From Sphingomonas sp. TZW2008 (GTDB lineage Bacteria > Pseudomonadota > Alphaproteobacteria > Sphingomonadales > Sphingomonadaceae): 64,000 nt of DNA. Each line of letters begins with the position of its first letter. The first letter of the stretch is position 1. A model generated the notes under the pieces. It made no database searches and was not told the origin of the DNA. It saw only the letters and a program-made list of their open reading frames with translations. A program made the position numbers and the translations under genes. Of the stretch, positions 29,045-36,590 are shown piece after piece. The stretch covers positions 62,983 through 126,982 of the forward strand of contig NZ_BDJB01000014.1 of the NCBI RefSeq assembly GCF_002117915.1. Reading direction: 5' to 3'.

Positions 29045-29521
29045 TTATTCGGCGGCGTCGCGGTGCTCGGCGCGCTCGACGTCGCTCGGCAGCGCCCAGA
29101 TCATGTCGCTTTTGCCGAGCACCCGGCCGTCGTGGCTGAGCACGGCGACCTGCTGGATCGGGCGACCGTCGCGTGCGTCGACAAGGATCGGAAAGGCGGG
29201 GCAGCCCGTCTCCCACCGCTCGCCCCACTGCCGCAGCGCCACCATCGTTGGTAGCAGCGCATAGCCCTTTTCGGTCAGGCCATAAGCGATCTTGCGGCGA
29301 TCCTCGGGCAGCGAGCGGCGTTCCATGATGCCGTGTTCGACAAAGCGCGCGAGCCGGTTGGCAAGGATATTGCGCGCGATGCCCAGTTCGGACTGGAACT
29401 CCTCGAAATGCTGAAGGCCGTTGAACGCGGCGCGCAGGATCAGGAACGCCCAGCGCTCCCCCATCGCCTCCAGCGCCGCCGGTAGGCTGCATTCCTGAAG
29501 CGGCTCGCGCAGCTTGTCCAT
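29045..29521 (-). CDS. HxlR family transcriptional regulator
   Basis: The 158-residue protein is a winged-helix regulator. The family's N-terminal cysteine and helix are in QECSLPAALEAMGERWAFLILRA, and the wing is near ERRSLPEDRRKIAYGLTEKG. The start at 29521 has AAGGAG nine bases upstream. The frame beyond is not conserved. About 50 C-terminal residues (HDGRVLGKSDMIWALPS) extend past the usual HxlR domain. It is divergent from a small secreted protein gene, and the shared 174-base gap contains repeat-rich candidate operators, so it probably controls itself and that neighbour. HxlR members often sense aldehydes or redox stress. Confidence 0.92.
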   Translation of the reverse strand: MDKLREPLQECSLPAALEAMGERWAFLILRAAFNGLQHFEEFQSELGIARNILANRLARFVEHGIMERRSLPEDRRKIAYGLTEKGYALLPTMVALRQWGERWETGCPAFPILVDARDGRPIQQVAVLSHDGRVLGKSDMIWALPSDVERAEHRDAAE

Positions 29522-29609
29522 TCCAACTCCTTCTGATGCCACCCTAACGCATCGCGCAGGCGAAGCGCAGGGTATTAGGCAATGCATTCACAAAAATAAA
29601 GGTTTTCGA

Positions 29610-29655
29610 TTGCAACTCGCAGATGCGAGTTTTTACTTGCAACTCGCATCTGCAA
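29610..29655. promoter_or_regulatory. Candidate HxlR operator: paired repeats
   Basis: TTGCAACTCGCA occurs twice as a direct repeat (29610-29621 and 29637-29648). The first copy runs into ACTCGCA-GA-TGCGAGT, a perfect 7-base inverted repeat (29615-29630). The second lies within TTGCA...TGCAA (29637-29655). The sites sit next to a weak promoter (TTTACT at 29632, TATCTA at 29656) for the plus-strand gene. The block is AT-richer than its surroundings. Confidence 0.6.
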
Positions 29656-29695
29656 TATCTAGGTAGCGTTCAGCAACCTTTTCTGGGAGGTCCAC

Positions 29696-30058
29696 ATGAT
29701 TCGCACGATCGCCAAGTCCGTTCTCGTTTCCGCCGCCCTGCTCGCTGCGGCCGGCGCCTCCGCGCAGCCGACCGACGGCGCCTATGTCGCCACGCCGGTC
29801 GCCGCGCCCGCCAAGACCACGCTGATGACGCGCGACACCGCGTGGAAGCTGCGCGACGGCGCGTTCGTCACCGTCAATGCGCCGATGCGCGAGATGGCCG
29901 CGTGCCAGCTCGTCGCGCGTGACGCCGGCCTGCTGTCGGGCTTCACCGCCAACGGCAAGGCGTTCGACGCGGCGCAGCTTGACGCGTGCAACGCCAAGGC
30001 GAAGGTCGCCAAGACGCAGGTCGCCAAGACCGATGCGGCGCCGGCCACCGCGAACTAA
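29696..30058 (+). CDS. Small secreted protein, resembles CC_3452 family
   Basis: The 120-residue protein has a signal peptide (RTIAKSVLVSAALLAAAGASA) and would be periplasmic. The pattern TTLMTRDTAWKLRDGAFVTV ... CQLVARDAGLLSGFTANGKA ... LDACNAKAK resembles the CC_3452 family known from Caulobacter and sphingomonads, whose function is not known. From memory, family members often have a cysteine after the conserved Trp, and here it is Lys-Leu. Two cysteines remain (CQLV, DACN). GGGAGG precedes the ATG. A terminator follows 34 bases after the stop, so it is probably monocistronic and may be controlled by the divergent HxlR protein. Confidence 0.75.
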   Translation: MIRTIAKSVLVSAALLAAAGASAQPTDGAYVATPVAAPAKTTLMTRDTAWKLRDGAFVTVNAPMREMAACQLVARDAGLLSGFTANGKAFDAAQLDACNAKAKVAKTQVAKTDAAPATAN

Positions 30059-30092
30059 TTACACCGATCGGCACTCCCGCCGATAAACGAGG

Positions 30093-30123
30093 GGGCCTGC
30101 GCCACTGGCGCGGGCCCTTTTTT
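30093..30123 (+). terminator. Intrinsic terminator after the small secreted protein
   Basis: GGGCCTGCGCC and GGCGCGGGCCC form an 11-base-pair stem with one mismatch around a 3-base loop, followed by six T. It separates the secreted protein gene from the (p)ppGpp synthetase gene. Confidence 0.88.
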
Positions 30124-30169
30124 ATTGCCTTTCTTGTTGCATTGCACGCCCCGCCTGCCCCAAATCCTG

Positions 30170-32278
30170 ATGGTGCTGCGCCAATACGAACTAGTCGATC
30201 GGGTCCTCGATTACGATCCGAGCGCCGATGAGGCGATGCTCAACCGCGCCTACGTTTTCTCGGTCAACGCGCACGGCACGCAGAAGCGCGCCAGCGGTGA
30301 CCCGTATTTCAGCCACCCGATCGAGGTGGCGGGCATCCTGACCGAGCTTCATCTCGACGACGAGACGATCGCCACCGCGATCCTGCACGACACCGTCGAG
30401 GATACCGTCGCCACCAGCGAGGAGATTCGCCGCATCTTCGGCGACAATGTCGCGCGGCTGGTCGACGGCGTCACCAAGTTGTCGAAGATCGAGGCGCAGA
30501 CGGAGAGCGAGCGCGCCGCGGAGAATCTGCGCAAGTTCCTGCTCGCGATGTCGGGCGACATCCGCGTCCTGCTGGTGAAGCTAGCCGATCGCCTGCACAA
30601 CATGCGCACGCTGCACTTCATCAAGTCGGAAGAGAAGCGCCGCCGCATCGCGCGCGAGACGATGGATATCTACGCGCCGCTCGCCGAGCGGATCGGCATG
30701 TACGAATTCATGAAGGAGATGCAGACGCTCGCCTTCCGCCAGCTCGAACCCGAAGCATATGAATCGATCACCCGGCGGCTCGAGCAGCTCAATGCCGGGG
30801 GCGGGGACAAAATCGCCAAGATCGGCTCCGGCCTGAAGCTGCTGCTGTCGCGCCACGGCCTCGACGTGGAGATTTCGGGGCGCGAGAAGCATCCCTACAG
30901 CATCTGGCGCAAGATGCAGGAGCGCCACATCGATTTTGAGCAGCTGTCCGACATCATGGCGTTCCGCGCGATCGTGAAGACGGAGGACGATTGTTACGCC
31001 GCGCTTGGCCATATCCATCGCCGCTGGCCGACGGTGCCGGGGCGATTCAAGGACTATATCTCGACCCCCAAACGCAACGGCTATCGCTCGCTCCACACCG
31101 CGGTGATTCACGCCGAGAACAAGCGCGTCGAGATCCAGATCCGCAGCGAGGAAATGCACGCGGAGGCCGAGTTCGGGCTCGCCGCGCACTGGGCGTACAA
31201 GCAGGGCAGCCGCGTCAGCCCGCAATCGCAGCACAGCTGGATCGCCGATCTGGTCGAGATCCTCGACACCGCGGGCAGCCCAGAGGAGCTGCTCGAACAC
31301 ACGCGCATGGCGATGTACCAGGATCGCATCTTTGCGTTCACGCCGAAGGGCGAGCTGATCCAGCTGCCCAAGGGCGCGACGCCGATCGATTTCGCTTATG
31401 CCGTTCACACCGATCTGGGCGACCAGGCGGTCGGCGCGAAGATCAACGGGCGCGTGGTGCCGCTCCGCACGCCGATCGAGAACGGCGATCAGGTGCAGGT
31501 GCTGCGTTCCAAGGCGCAGACGCCGCAGCCCAACTGGCTCGGCTTCGCGATCACCGGCAAGGCGCTCGCCGCGATCCGCCGTCACCTGCGACAGGTAGAG
31601 CGCGAGCAGACGGTGGCGCTGGGGCGCAAGCTGTACGACGATATCGTCACACGCCTCCCCGCCCCGCTCGGCCCCGACGCGCTGACGCAGGCGCTGAAGC
31701 GGCTCAAGCTCGCCGACGAGCCGCAGCTGATGCAGGCGATCGCCCGCCGCACGCTGACCGACGCGCAGGTGATGGAGGCGCTGATGCCCGGTTCGGCGGG
31801 GGCCGACGTCGCGCACGCGCCGCCGCAATCCTCCGCGATCTCGATCGAGGGGCTCGCGCCCGGCGTCGCCTATGAGCTCGGCGGCTGCTGCCACCCCGTG
31901 CCCGGCGACCGTATCGTCGGACTGCGCCGGCCAGACGCGTCGATCGAGGTCCACGCGATCGACTGCGCGACGCTGAGCGATCTCGCCGACCGGTCGGACG
32001 AGGAGACGGACTGGATCGACGTGCAATGGGGCAACAAGACCGAAGGCGCGACGGCGCGCATCTCGGTCGAGGTGAAGAACGAGCCGGGCGCGCTTGGCGT
32101 GCTGGCGACGATCATCGGCCAGCACAAGGCGAACATCATCAACCTGCGGCTCGATACGCGCGATACCCAGTTCCACACCAATATCATCGACGTCGAGGTG
32201 CACGATGCGCACCAGCTGATGCGCCTTCTCGCCGCGCTGCGCGCCGCCGACGCAGTGAATGCAGCGGAGCGCGTCTGA
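30170..32278 (+). CDS. rsh: Bifunctional (p)ppGpp synthetase/hydrolase (RSH)
   Basis: The 702-residue protein is the single long RSH enzyme of alphaproteobacteria. It makes and breaks the stringent-response alarmones. Order: HD hydrolase domain (His73-Asp74 in ILHDTVEDT), RelA/SpoT synthetase domain (TPKRNGYRSLHTAVI), TGS domain (FAFTPKGELIQLPKGATPIDF), a linker with the helical region, and a C-terminal ACT domain (VKNEPGALGVLATIIGQHKA). An intact HD motif shows that hydrolase activity should be kept. The start MVLRQYELVDRVLDYDP is where the family begins. The frame upstream is part of the terminator region. No strong ribosome-binding site is seen. Confidence 0.96.
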   Translation: MVLRQYELVDRVLDYDPSADEAMLNRAYVFSVNAHGTQKRASGDPYFSHPIEVAGILTELHLDDETIATAILHDTVEDTVATSEEIRRIFGDNVARLVDGVTKLSKIEAQTESERAAENLRKFLLAMSGDIRVLLVKLADRLHNMRTLHFIKSEEKRRRIARETMDIYAPLAERIGMYEFMKEMQTLAFRQLEPEAYESITRRLEQLNAGGGDKIAKIGSGLKLLLSRHGLDVEISGREKHPYSIWRKMQERHIDFEQLSDIMAFRAIVKTEDDCYAALGHIHRRWPTVPGRFKDYISTPKRNGYRSLHTAVIHAENKRVEIQIRSEEMHAEAEFGLAAHWAYKQGSRVSPQSQHSWIADLVEILDTAGSPEELLEHTRMAMYQDRIFAFTPKGELIQLPKGATPIDFAYAVHTDLGDQAVGAKINGRVVPLRTPIENGDQVQVLRSKAQTPQPNWLGFAITGKALAAIRRHLRQVEREQTVALGRKLYDDIVTRLPAPLGPDALTQALKRLKLADEPQLMQAIARRTLTDAQVMEALMPGSAGADVAHAPPQSSAISIEGLAPGVAYELGGCCHPVPGDRIVGLRRPDASIEVHAIDCATLSDLADRSDEETDWIDVQWGNKTEGATARISVEVKNEPGALGVLATIIGQHKANIINLRLDTRDTQFHTNIIDVEVHDAHQLMRLLAALRAADAVNAAERV

Positions 32279-32401
32279 CCCTCGCGAGCGCCGGCCTTCG
32301 TCACTCGCTCAGGCGCGGCGGCGTTGATTTGTGTCACTTGCGACTAACGCATCGCGCCGCCTAGAACCCTGCCCAGCCTCCCCAACGAAAGGGCCAAGTT
32401 C

Positions 32402-34237
32402 TTGGATCGTCGTTCCTTCCTCGCCTCCGCCGGTGCCGCCTCCGCGATCGCGCTGATCCCCGAAGCGCTACGCGCGCAGGCCGCCGCCTCGCGGACCGCC
32501 CCCGGCGCCGCACCCGCCAGCCCGGCGGACGCCAAGCTCAACGCGATCTTCGACCAGGTCTTCGCCAAGACGCTGCAGCGCTCGCCCGAGCTTGCGACCT
32601 CGCTCGGCATGGACAAGGGCCCGAATGCGCGGCTGAAGCATCAGCTGTCGGACAAGTCGCCCGCCGCCAAGGCGCGCGATCAGGCCGAGCTCAAGCAATC
32701 GATCGCCGCGATCCAGGCGGTCGATCCCGCGCCGCTGTCGGCTCGCTCGAAGCTCGACCGCGAGGTGATCCTCTACTCGCTCAACAGCTACGCATTGCCG
32801 TACGATCGCTTCAAGCTCGATTCGGTGCAGCGCCCCTTCACCATCTTCCAGCAGGGCGGCGCCTATTTCTCGACGCCCGACTTCCTGAACTCGGCGCACA
32901 CGATCAACACGACGGACGATTGCGAGGCGTATCTCGATCGTCTGGCAGCATTCGCGACGCGGCTCGATCAGGACAGCGCCGAGCAGAAGGAAGAGGCCGC
33001 GCGCGGCTATCTCGCGCCCGATTTCTCGCTCGATCTGACGCTGGGACAGATGGCGAAGCTGCGCGGGCAGCCGGCGGCTGACAGCGGCCTCGCGCAATCC
33101 GTGGCCAAGCGCGCCGCGGCGAAGAACATCGCGGGCGACTGGCAGGCGCGCGCGGCGAAGATCGTCGAGGCGCAGGTTTATCCCGCGCTAGACCGGCAGA
33201 TCGCGCTAATGAAGTCGCTACGTCCCAAGGCGCGGAGCTCGGCGGGGGTGTGGGATGTGCCGCAGGGCGACGCAATCTACGCCGCCGCGCTCGAGCAGGC
33301 AACTACGACCAAGTACACGCCCGACGAGGTCCACAAGATGGGGCTCGAGCAGGTCGCGCAGATCTCCGCTGAGCTCGACGCGATCCTGCGCAAGCAAGGG
33401 CTGACGCAGGGCAGCGTCGCCGAGCGGCTCAACGTGCTCAACGTGCGCGCCGATCAGGTTTATCCCGACACCGCCGCCGGGCGCACCGACCTGATCCGCG
33501 GGTTGAACGAGGGCAATGCCGCGATGACGGCGAAGCTTGCACAGGCGTTCATCAATCCGCCGAGCGAGCCGCTGGAGATCCGCGCGGTACCGGTCGATAT
33601 CCAGGACGGCGCATCCAACGGCTACTACAGTCGCGCCGCGCTCGACGGCTCACGCCCGGCGATCTACTGGATCAACCTCAAAAGCGTCGGCGACTGGCCG
33701 AAATATTCGCTGCCCAGCCTCACCTATCACGAAGGCGTGCCGGGACATCACCTCCAGATCTCGATCGCGCAGAAGGCACCGCAGCCGCTGCTGCGCAACC
33801 TCACCTTCTTCTCGGCCTATTCGGAAGGCTGGGCGCTATATGCCGAGAGCGTGGCGGACGAGCTTGGCGGCTATGCCAGCGAACTCGAGCGCGCGGGCTT
33901 CCTGCAGAGCTATCTGTTCCGCGCCGCACGGTTGGTGATCGACACCGGGCTGCACACCAAGCGGTGGACGCGCGATCAGGCGACCGATTACATGGTGCAG
34001 ACGGTCGGCTTCGCACGGCCGCGCTCGCAGCGTGAGGTAGAGCGCTATTGCACCCAGCCGGGGCAGGCGTGCAGCTACAAGGTCGGCCATGCGGCGTGGC
34101 AGCGCGCCCGCGCCACCGCGCAGAAGATCCGCGGCGACCGCTTCGACCTGAAGCAGTTCCACGAAGTGCTGCGATACGGCGCGGTGCCGCTGACGATCCT
34201 CGAGCGGCTGGTCGAGGAGCAGGCACGGCTCGCGTGA
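32402..34237 (+). CDS. DUF885 family protein with Tat signal (predicted metallopeptidase)
   Basis: Starting from TTG at 32402 the protein has a twin-arginine signal (DRRSFLASAGAASAIALIP), which is only complete with this start. It is therefore exported folded, probably with metal loaded inside the cell. The 611-residue DUF885 domain has the metal-binding stretch His443-Glu444-Gly-Val-Pro-Gly-His-His450, resembling a zinc peptidase centre, and a conserved SLPSLTYHEGVPGH context. Members are seen as carboxypeptidase-like, but substrates are not established. It follows rsh by 123 bases, where no clear promoter is visible. Confidence 0.88.
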   Translation: MDRRSFLASAGAASAIALIPEALRAQAAASRTAPGAAPASPADAKLNAIFDQVFAKTLQRSPELATSLGMDKGPNARLKHQLSDKSPAAKARDQAELKQSIAAIQAVDPAPLSARSKLDREVILYSLNSYALPYDRFKLDSVQRPFTIFQQGGAYFSTPDFLNSAHTINTTDDCEAYLDRLAAFATRLDQDSAEQKEEAARGYLAPDFSLDLTLGQMAKLRGQPAADSGLAQSVAKRAAAKNIAGDWQARAAKIVEAQVYPALDRQIALMKSLRPKARSSAGVWDVPQGDAIYAAALEQATTTKYTPDEVHKMGLEQVAQISAELDAILRKQGLTQGSVAERLNVLNVRADQVYPDTAAGRTDLIRGLNEGNAAMTAKLAQAFINPPSEPLEIRAVPVDIQDGASNGYYSRAALDGSRPAIYWINLKSVGDWPKYSLPSLTYHEGVPGHHLQISIAQKAPQPLLRNLTFFSAYSEGWALYAESVADELGGYASELERAGFLQSYLFRAARLVIDTGLHTKRWTRDQATDYMVQTVGFARPRSQREVERYCTQPGQACSYKVGHAAWQRARATAQKIRGDRFDLKQFHEVLRYGAVPLTILERLVEEQARLA

Positions 34238-34276
34238 TCGGCGGGCGTCGCCACCGAAGTTCCACGTGATTTCAGG

Positions 34277-34301
34277 CGGGGCGGTCTGTAAGACCGCCCC
34301 G
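34277..34301 (+). other. Strong hairpin directly ahead of the GT2 start codon
   Basis: CGGGGCGGTCT-GTA-AGACCGCCCCG is a perfect 11-base-pair stem with a 3-base loop, ending three bases before the ATG at 34305. It lacks a T run. It may be a terminator-like element for the DUF885 gene, or it may limit ribosome access to the glycosyltransferase gene. Confidence 0.6.
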
Positions 34302-34304
34302 ATC

Positions 34305-35321
34305 ATGCACCGTCCCGCCCTCTCGATCGTCATTCCCTGCTACAACGAAGCCGCCAACCTGCCGCTGCTGCACCAGCGGGTGGCGGCGGCCGCCGCCGCT
34401 GCGGTCGGCGACGATCATGAGATCGTGTTGATCAACGACGGGTCGCGCGACGACAGCTGGTCGATCATGCAATATCTCTCCGCCAGCGATCCGCGGCTGG
34501 TGGCGATCAACCTGTCGCGCAACCACGGTCATCAGCTGGCGCTCACCGCCGGGCTCGATCTATGCTCGGGCGAGCAGATCTTGATCATCGATGCCGATCT
34601 TCAGGATCCGCCTGAGCTGCTCTCCGACATGCGCGCCGTGATGGCGCGCGAGGGCGCCGACGTCGTCTATGCCGTGCGGCGGAAGCGCGCCGGCGAGACG
34701 CTGTTCAAGAAGGCGACCGCCGCTGCCTTCTACCGCCTGCTCGATCGGCTGACCGATACCGAGATACCGCTCGACACCGGCGATTTCCGGCTGATGTCGC
34801 GCCGCGCGCTCGACGCACTGCTGTCGCTGCCCGAACAGGCGCGCTTCATTCGCGGGATGGTGGCGTGGGTCGGCTTCCGCCAGGTCCCCTTCCCCTACGA
34901 CCGTGCCGAGCGGCACGCGGGTGAGACCAACTATCCGATCTCCAAAATGCTGCGGCTCGCGTTCGACGCGGTGACGGGCTTCTCCACCGCGCCGCTGCGC
35001 TTTGCGAGCCACGCTTCGGTTGCGCTCGCCGGGCTGTCGCTGCTGCTGCTCGTCTACATCGCCTGGGGCTACTTCGAGGGCGATCCGGTGCAGGGCTGGA
35101 CGTCGACGATGCTCGTCGTGACGGTGCTGAGCGCGGTGCAGATGTTCGTGCTCGGCATGATCGGCGAATATATCGGGCGGCTGTACATCGAATCGAAGCG
35201 GCGCCCGCTGTACCTCGTCGCCGATATCGCCGGCGCGGTGCATCGCCGCGCGACACTCGGCTTTCAGGCGGAGCGCACGCGCATTCCCGACAGCGAAGTC
35301 GCGCGCGAGGAGCGCGGCTGA
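34305..35321 (+). CDS. GT2 family glycosyltransferase with C-terminal membrane anchor (GtrB-like)
   Basis: The 338-residue protein has a GT2 domain (LSIVIPCYNEAANLPLL ... LIINDGSRDDS-like ... ILIIDADLQDPPELL, the DxD metal site) and two C-terminal membrane helices (LAGLSLLLLVYIAWGYF and MLVVTVLSAVQMFVLGMIGEY). This is the layout of GtrB/DPM-type enzymes, which load a sugar onto undecaprenyl phosphate. The ATG at 34305 is the conserved start. A GTG at 34266 in frame would place the preceding hairpin inside the gene. It is convergent with a methyltransferase, near a GtrA protein and an STT3-like protein. Confidence 0.92.
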   Translation: MHRPALSIVIPCYNEAANLPLLHQRVAAAAAAAVGDDHEIVLINDGSRDDSWSIMQYLSASDPRLVAINLSRNHGHQLALTAGLDLCSGEQILIIDADLQDPPELLSDMRAVMAREGADVVYAVRRKRAGETLFKKATAAAFYRLLDRLTDTEIPLDTGDFRLMSRRALDALLSLPEQARFIRGMVAWVGFRQVPFPYDRAERHAGETNYPISKMLRLAFDAVTGFSTAPLRFASHASVALAGLSLLLLVYIAWGYFEGDPVQGWTSTMLVVTVLSAVQMFVLGMIGEYIGRLYIESKRRPLYLVADIAGAVHRRATLGFQAERTRIPDSEVAREERG

Positions 35322-35325
35322 GCGA

Positions 35326-36054
35326 TCAGGCTGGTTCGGCGAGGGTCACGATCGAGACGCCGGGCGGCATCGGCAGCCGGCCGACCATGTGCCGCTCGAG
35401 CCGGAAGATCGCTTCGAACAGCTTGTTGATCGCGGGCGGCGGGGGCGAATCGTCGCTGTCGTCGCGTCCCGTCAGCCGCCCCGCGAGCCGCGCGCCCGCC
35501 GCGAGCGGGAACAGCAGCGAGTTGAAATAGCCGAGCTTGCGCGGGCGCAGCCCGGCGGCCTCGATCGCCTTTACCAGCGTCGACTTGGAATAGCGGCGGT
35601 GGTGATGGTTGACGACGTCGTGCGCGCTCCACATCCACTGGTGCGCGGGCACGGTGATCAGGAGCTTGCCGCCCGGCGCCAGCCGGGCGCGCATCGCGGC
35701 AAGCGCGGCCACATCGTCCTCGATATGTTCGACGACGTCGAGAACGGCGATCAAATCGTAGTGCGCGTCGGGCACGCCGGAAAGCGACGGCAACGGGCTG
35801 TCGCCCACCGGCTTGCCGAGCCGCTGCCCCGCGATGCCGCGCGCCGCGGGATCGATCTCGATCGCGTCGACCTCGCCGAACGCGGCAAGCATCGGCAGAT
35901 TGTGCCCCGTGCCGCAGCCGATCTCGAGGATGCGTGCCTTCGCCGGCAGCCGCCCCTCACGCGTCAGATAATCGGCCAGGATGTCGCGACGCGCGCGATA
36001 CCACCAGTGGGTGGAATCGTGCTCGGCCATGCGATCGTAAACGCGGCGATCCAT
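35326..36054 (-). CDS. Class I SAM-dependent methyltransferase
   Basis: A 242-residue methyltransferase with the SAM-binding motif ILEIGCGTGHNLPML, the acidic ribose-binding residue in VDAIEIDP, and motif YDLIAVLDVVEHIEDD. The block HWWYRARRDIL at the start and HHRRYSKSTLVKAIEAAG later are typical of methyltransferases found in glycan or lipid gene clusters. It lies one base after the end of gtrA-like (same strand). The target, perhaps a polyprenyl-linked sugar, is inferred from context only. Confidence 0.9.
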   Translation of the reverse strand: MDRRVYDRMAEHDSTHWWYRARRDILADYLTREGRLPAKARILEIGCGTGHNLPMLAAFGEVDAIEIDPAARGIAGQRLGKPVGDSPLPSLSGVPDAHYDLIAVLDVVEHIEDDVAALAAMRARLAPGGKLLITVPAHQWMWSAHDVVNHHHRRYSKSTLVKAIEAAGLRPRKLGYFNSLLFPLAAGARLAGRLTGRDDSDDSPPPPAINKLFEAIFRLERHMVGRLPMPPGVSIVTLAEPA

Positions 36055-36055
36055 A

Positions 36056-36478
36056 TCAGGCGAATACCCACAGACGATTGAGTGCAAAGGTGACGAGCGG
36101 CGTGACGAGCACGATCGGGATCAGCGGCCACCACCACGGCCCCGCCAGCATCGCATCGTCGGTGAACAGCCACACCCAGAAGGTGTTGACCGCATAGCTG
36201 ACGAGCGACACCGCGAAGAACTTCGGCGCCGACGATTTGGCCGAAGCATTGTGGCCGCGGAAGCTCCACTTGCTATGGAGGACGTAGCCCGACAACATCG
36301 CGACGAGATAGCCCGCGATATTGGCGACCTGTTCCGACGTGATCTTGAACGCGGCGAGCGGCGAATAAACTGCGGCATAGCAGACGGTGGCGAGCCCGCC
36401 GGCGATCCCGAAGCGGACGATCTGCCAGAACGTCTCCCGGTTCTGCGCCGTCAGGAACTTGTTGCGAACCGCGTCCAC
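36056..36478 (-). CDS. GtrA family membrane protein
   Basis: The 140-residue protein has four hydrophobic helices and the GtrA pattern: IVRFGIAGGLATVCYAAVYS, VANIAGYLVAMLSGYVLHSK, WSFRG and a terminal ALNRLWVF. GtrA proteins are proposed flippases for undecaprenyl-phosphate-linked sugars made by GtrB. It is upstream of the methyltransferase and divergent from the STT3-like gene across 112 bases. Confidence 0.93.
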   Translation of the reverse strand: MDAVRNKFLTAQNRETFWQIVRFGIAGGLATVCYAAVYSPLAAFKITSEQVANIAGYLVAMLSGYVLHSKWSFRGHNASAKSSAPKFFAVSLVSYAVNTFWVWLFTDDAMLAGPWWWPLIPIVLVTPLVTFALNRLWVFA

Positions 36479-36590
36479 GCCTTGCCCTTTGTGCCCCCCG
36501 GATTAGAGGCGATGCACCGCTTTCCGGCTTGGCCAGGGAAACGGGTGGTGGCGGGGCTCCTAAAGTGCGCGGCGGATCGAGGGAAGAGTT

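Noticed and set aside
30581..32212. 543-codon open frame antisense to rsh
   Set aside because: The RSH domains on the plus strand are complete. The antisense peptide has no recognisable domain or start context.
32398..32418. Second LexA box near the DUF885 start (two GTTC copies)
   Set aside because: The two GTTC half-sites are separated by ten bases, not seven, and one lies in coding sequence.
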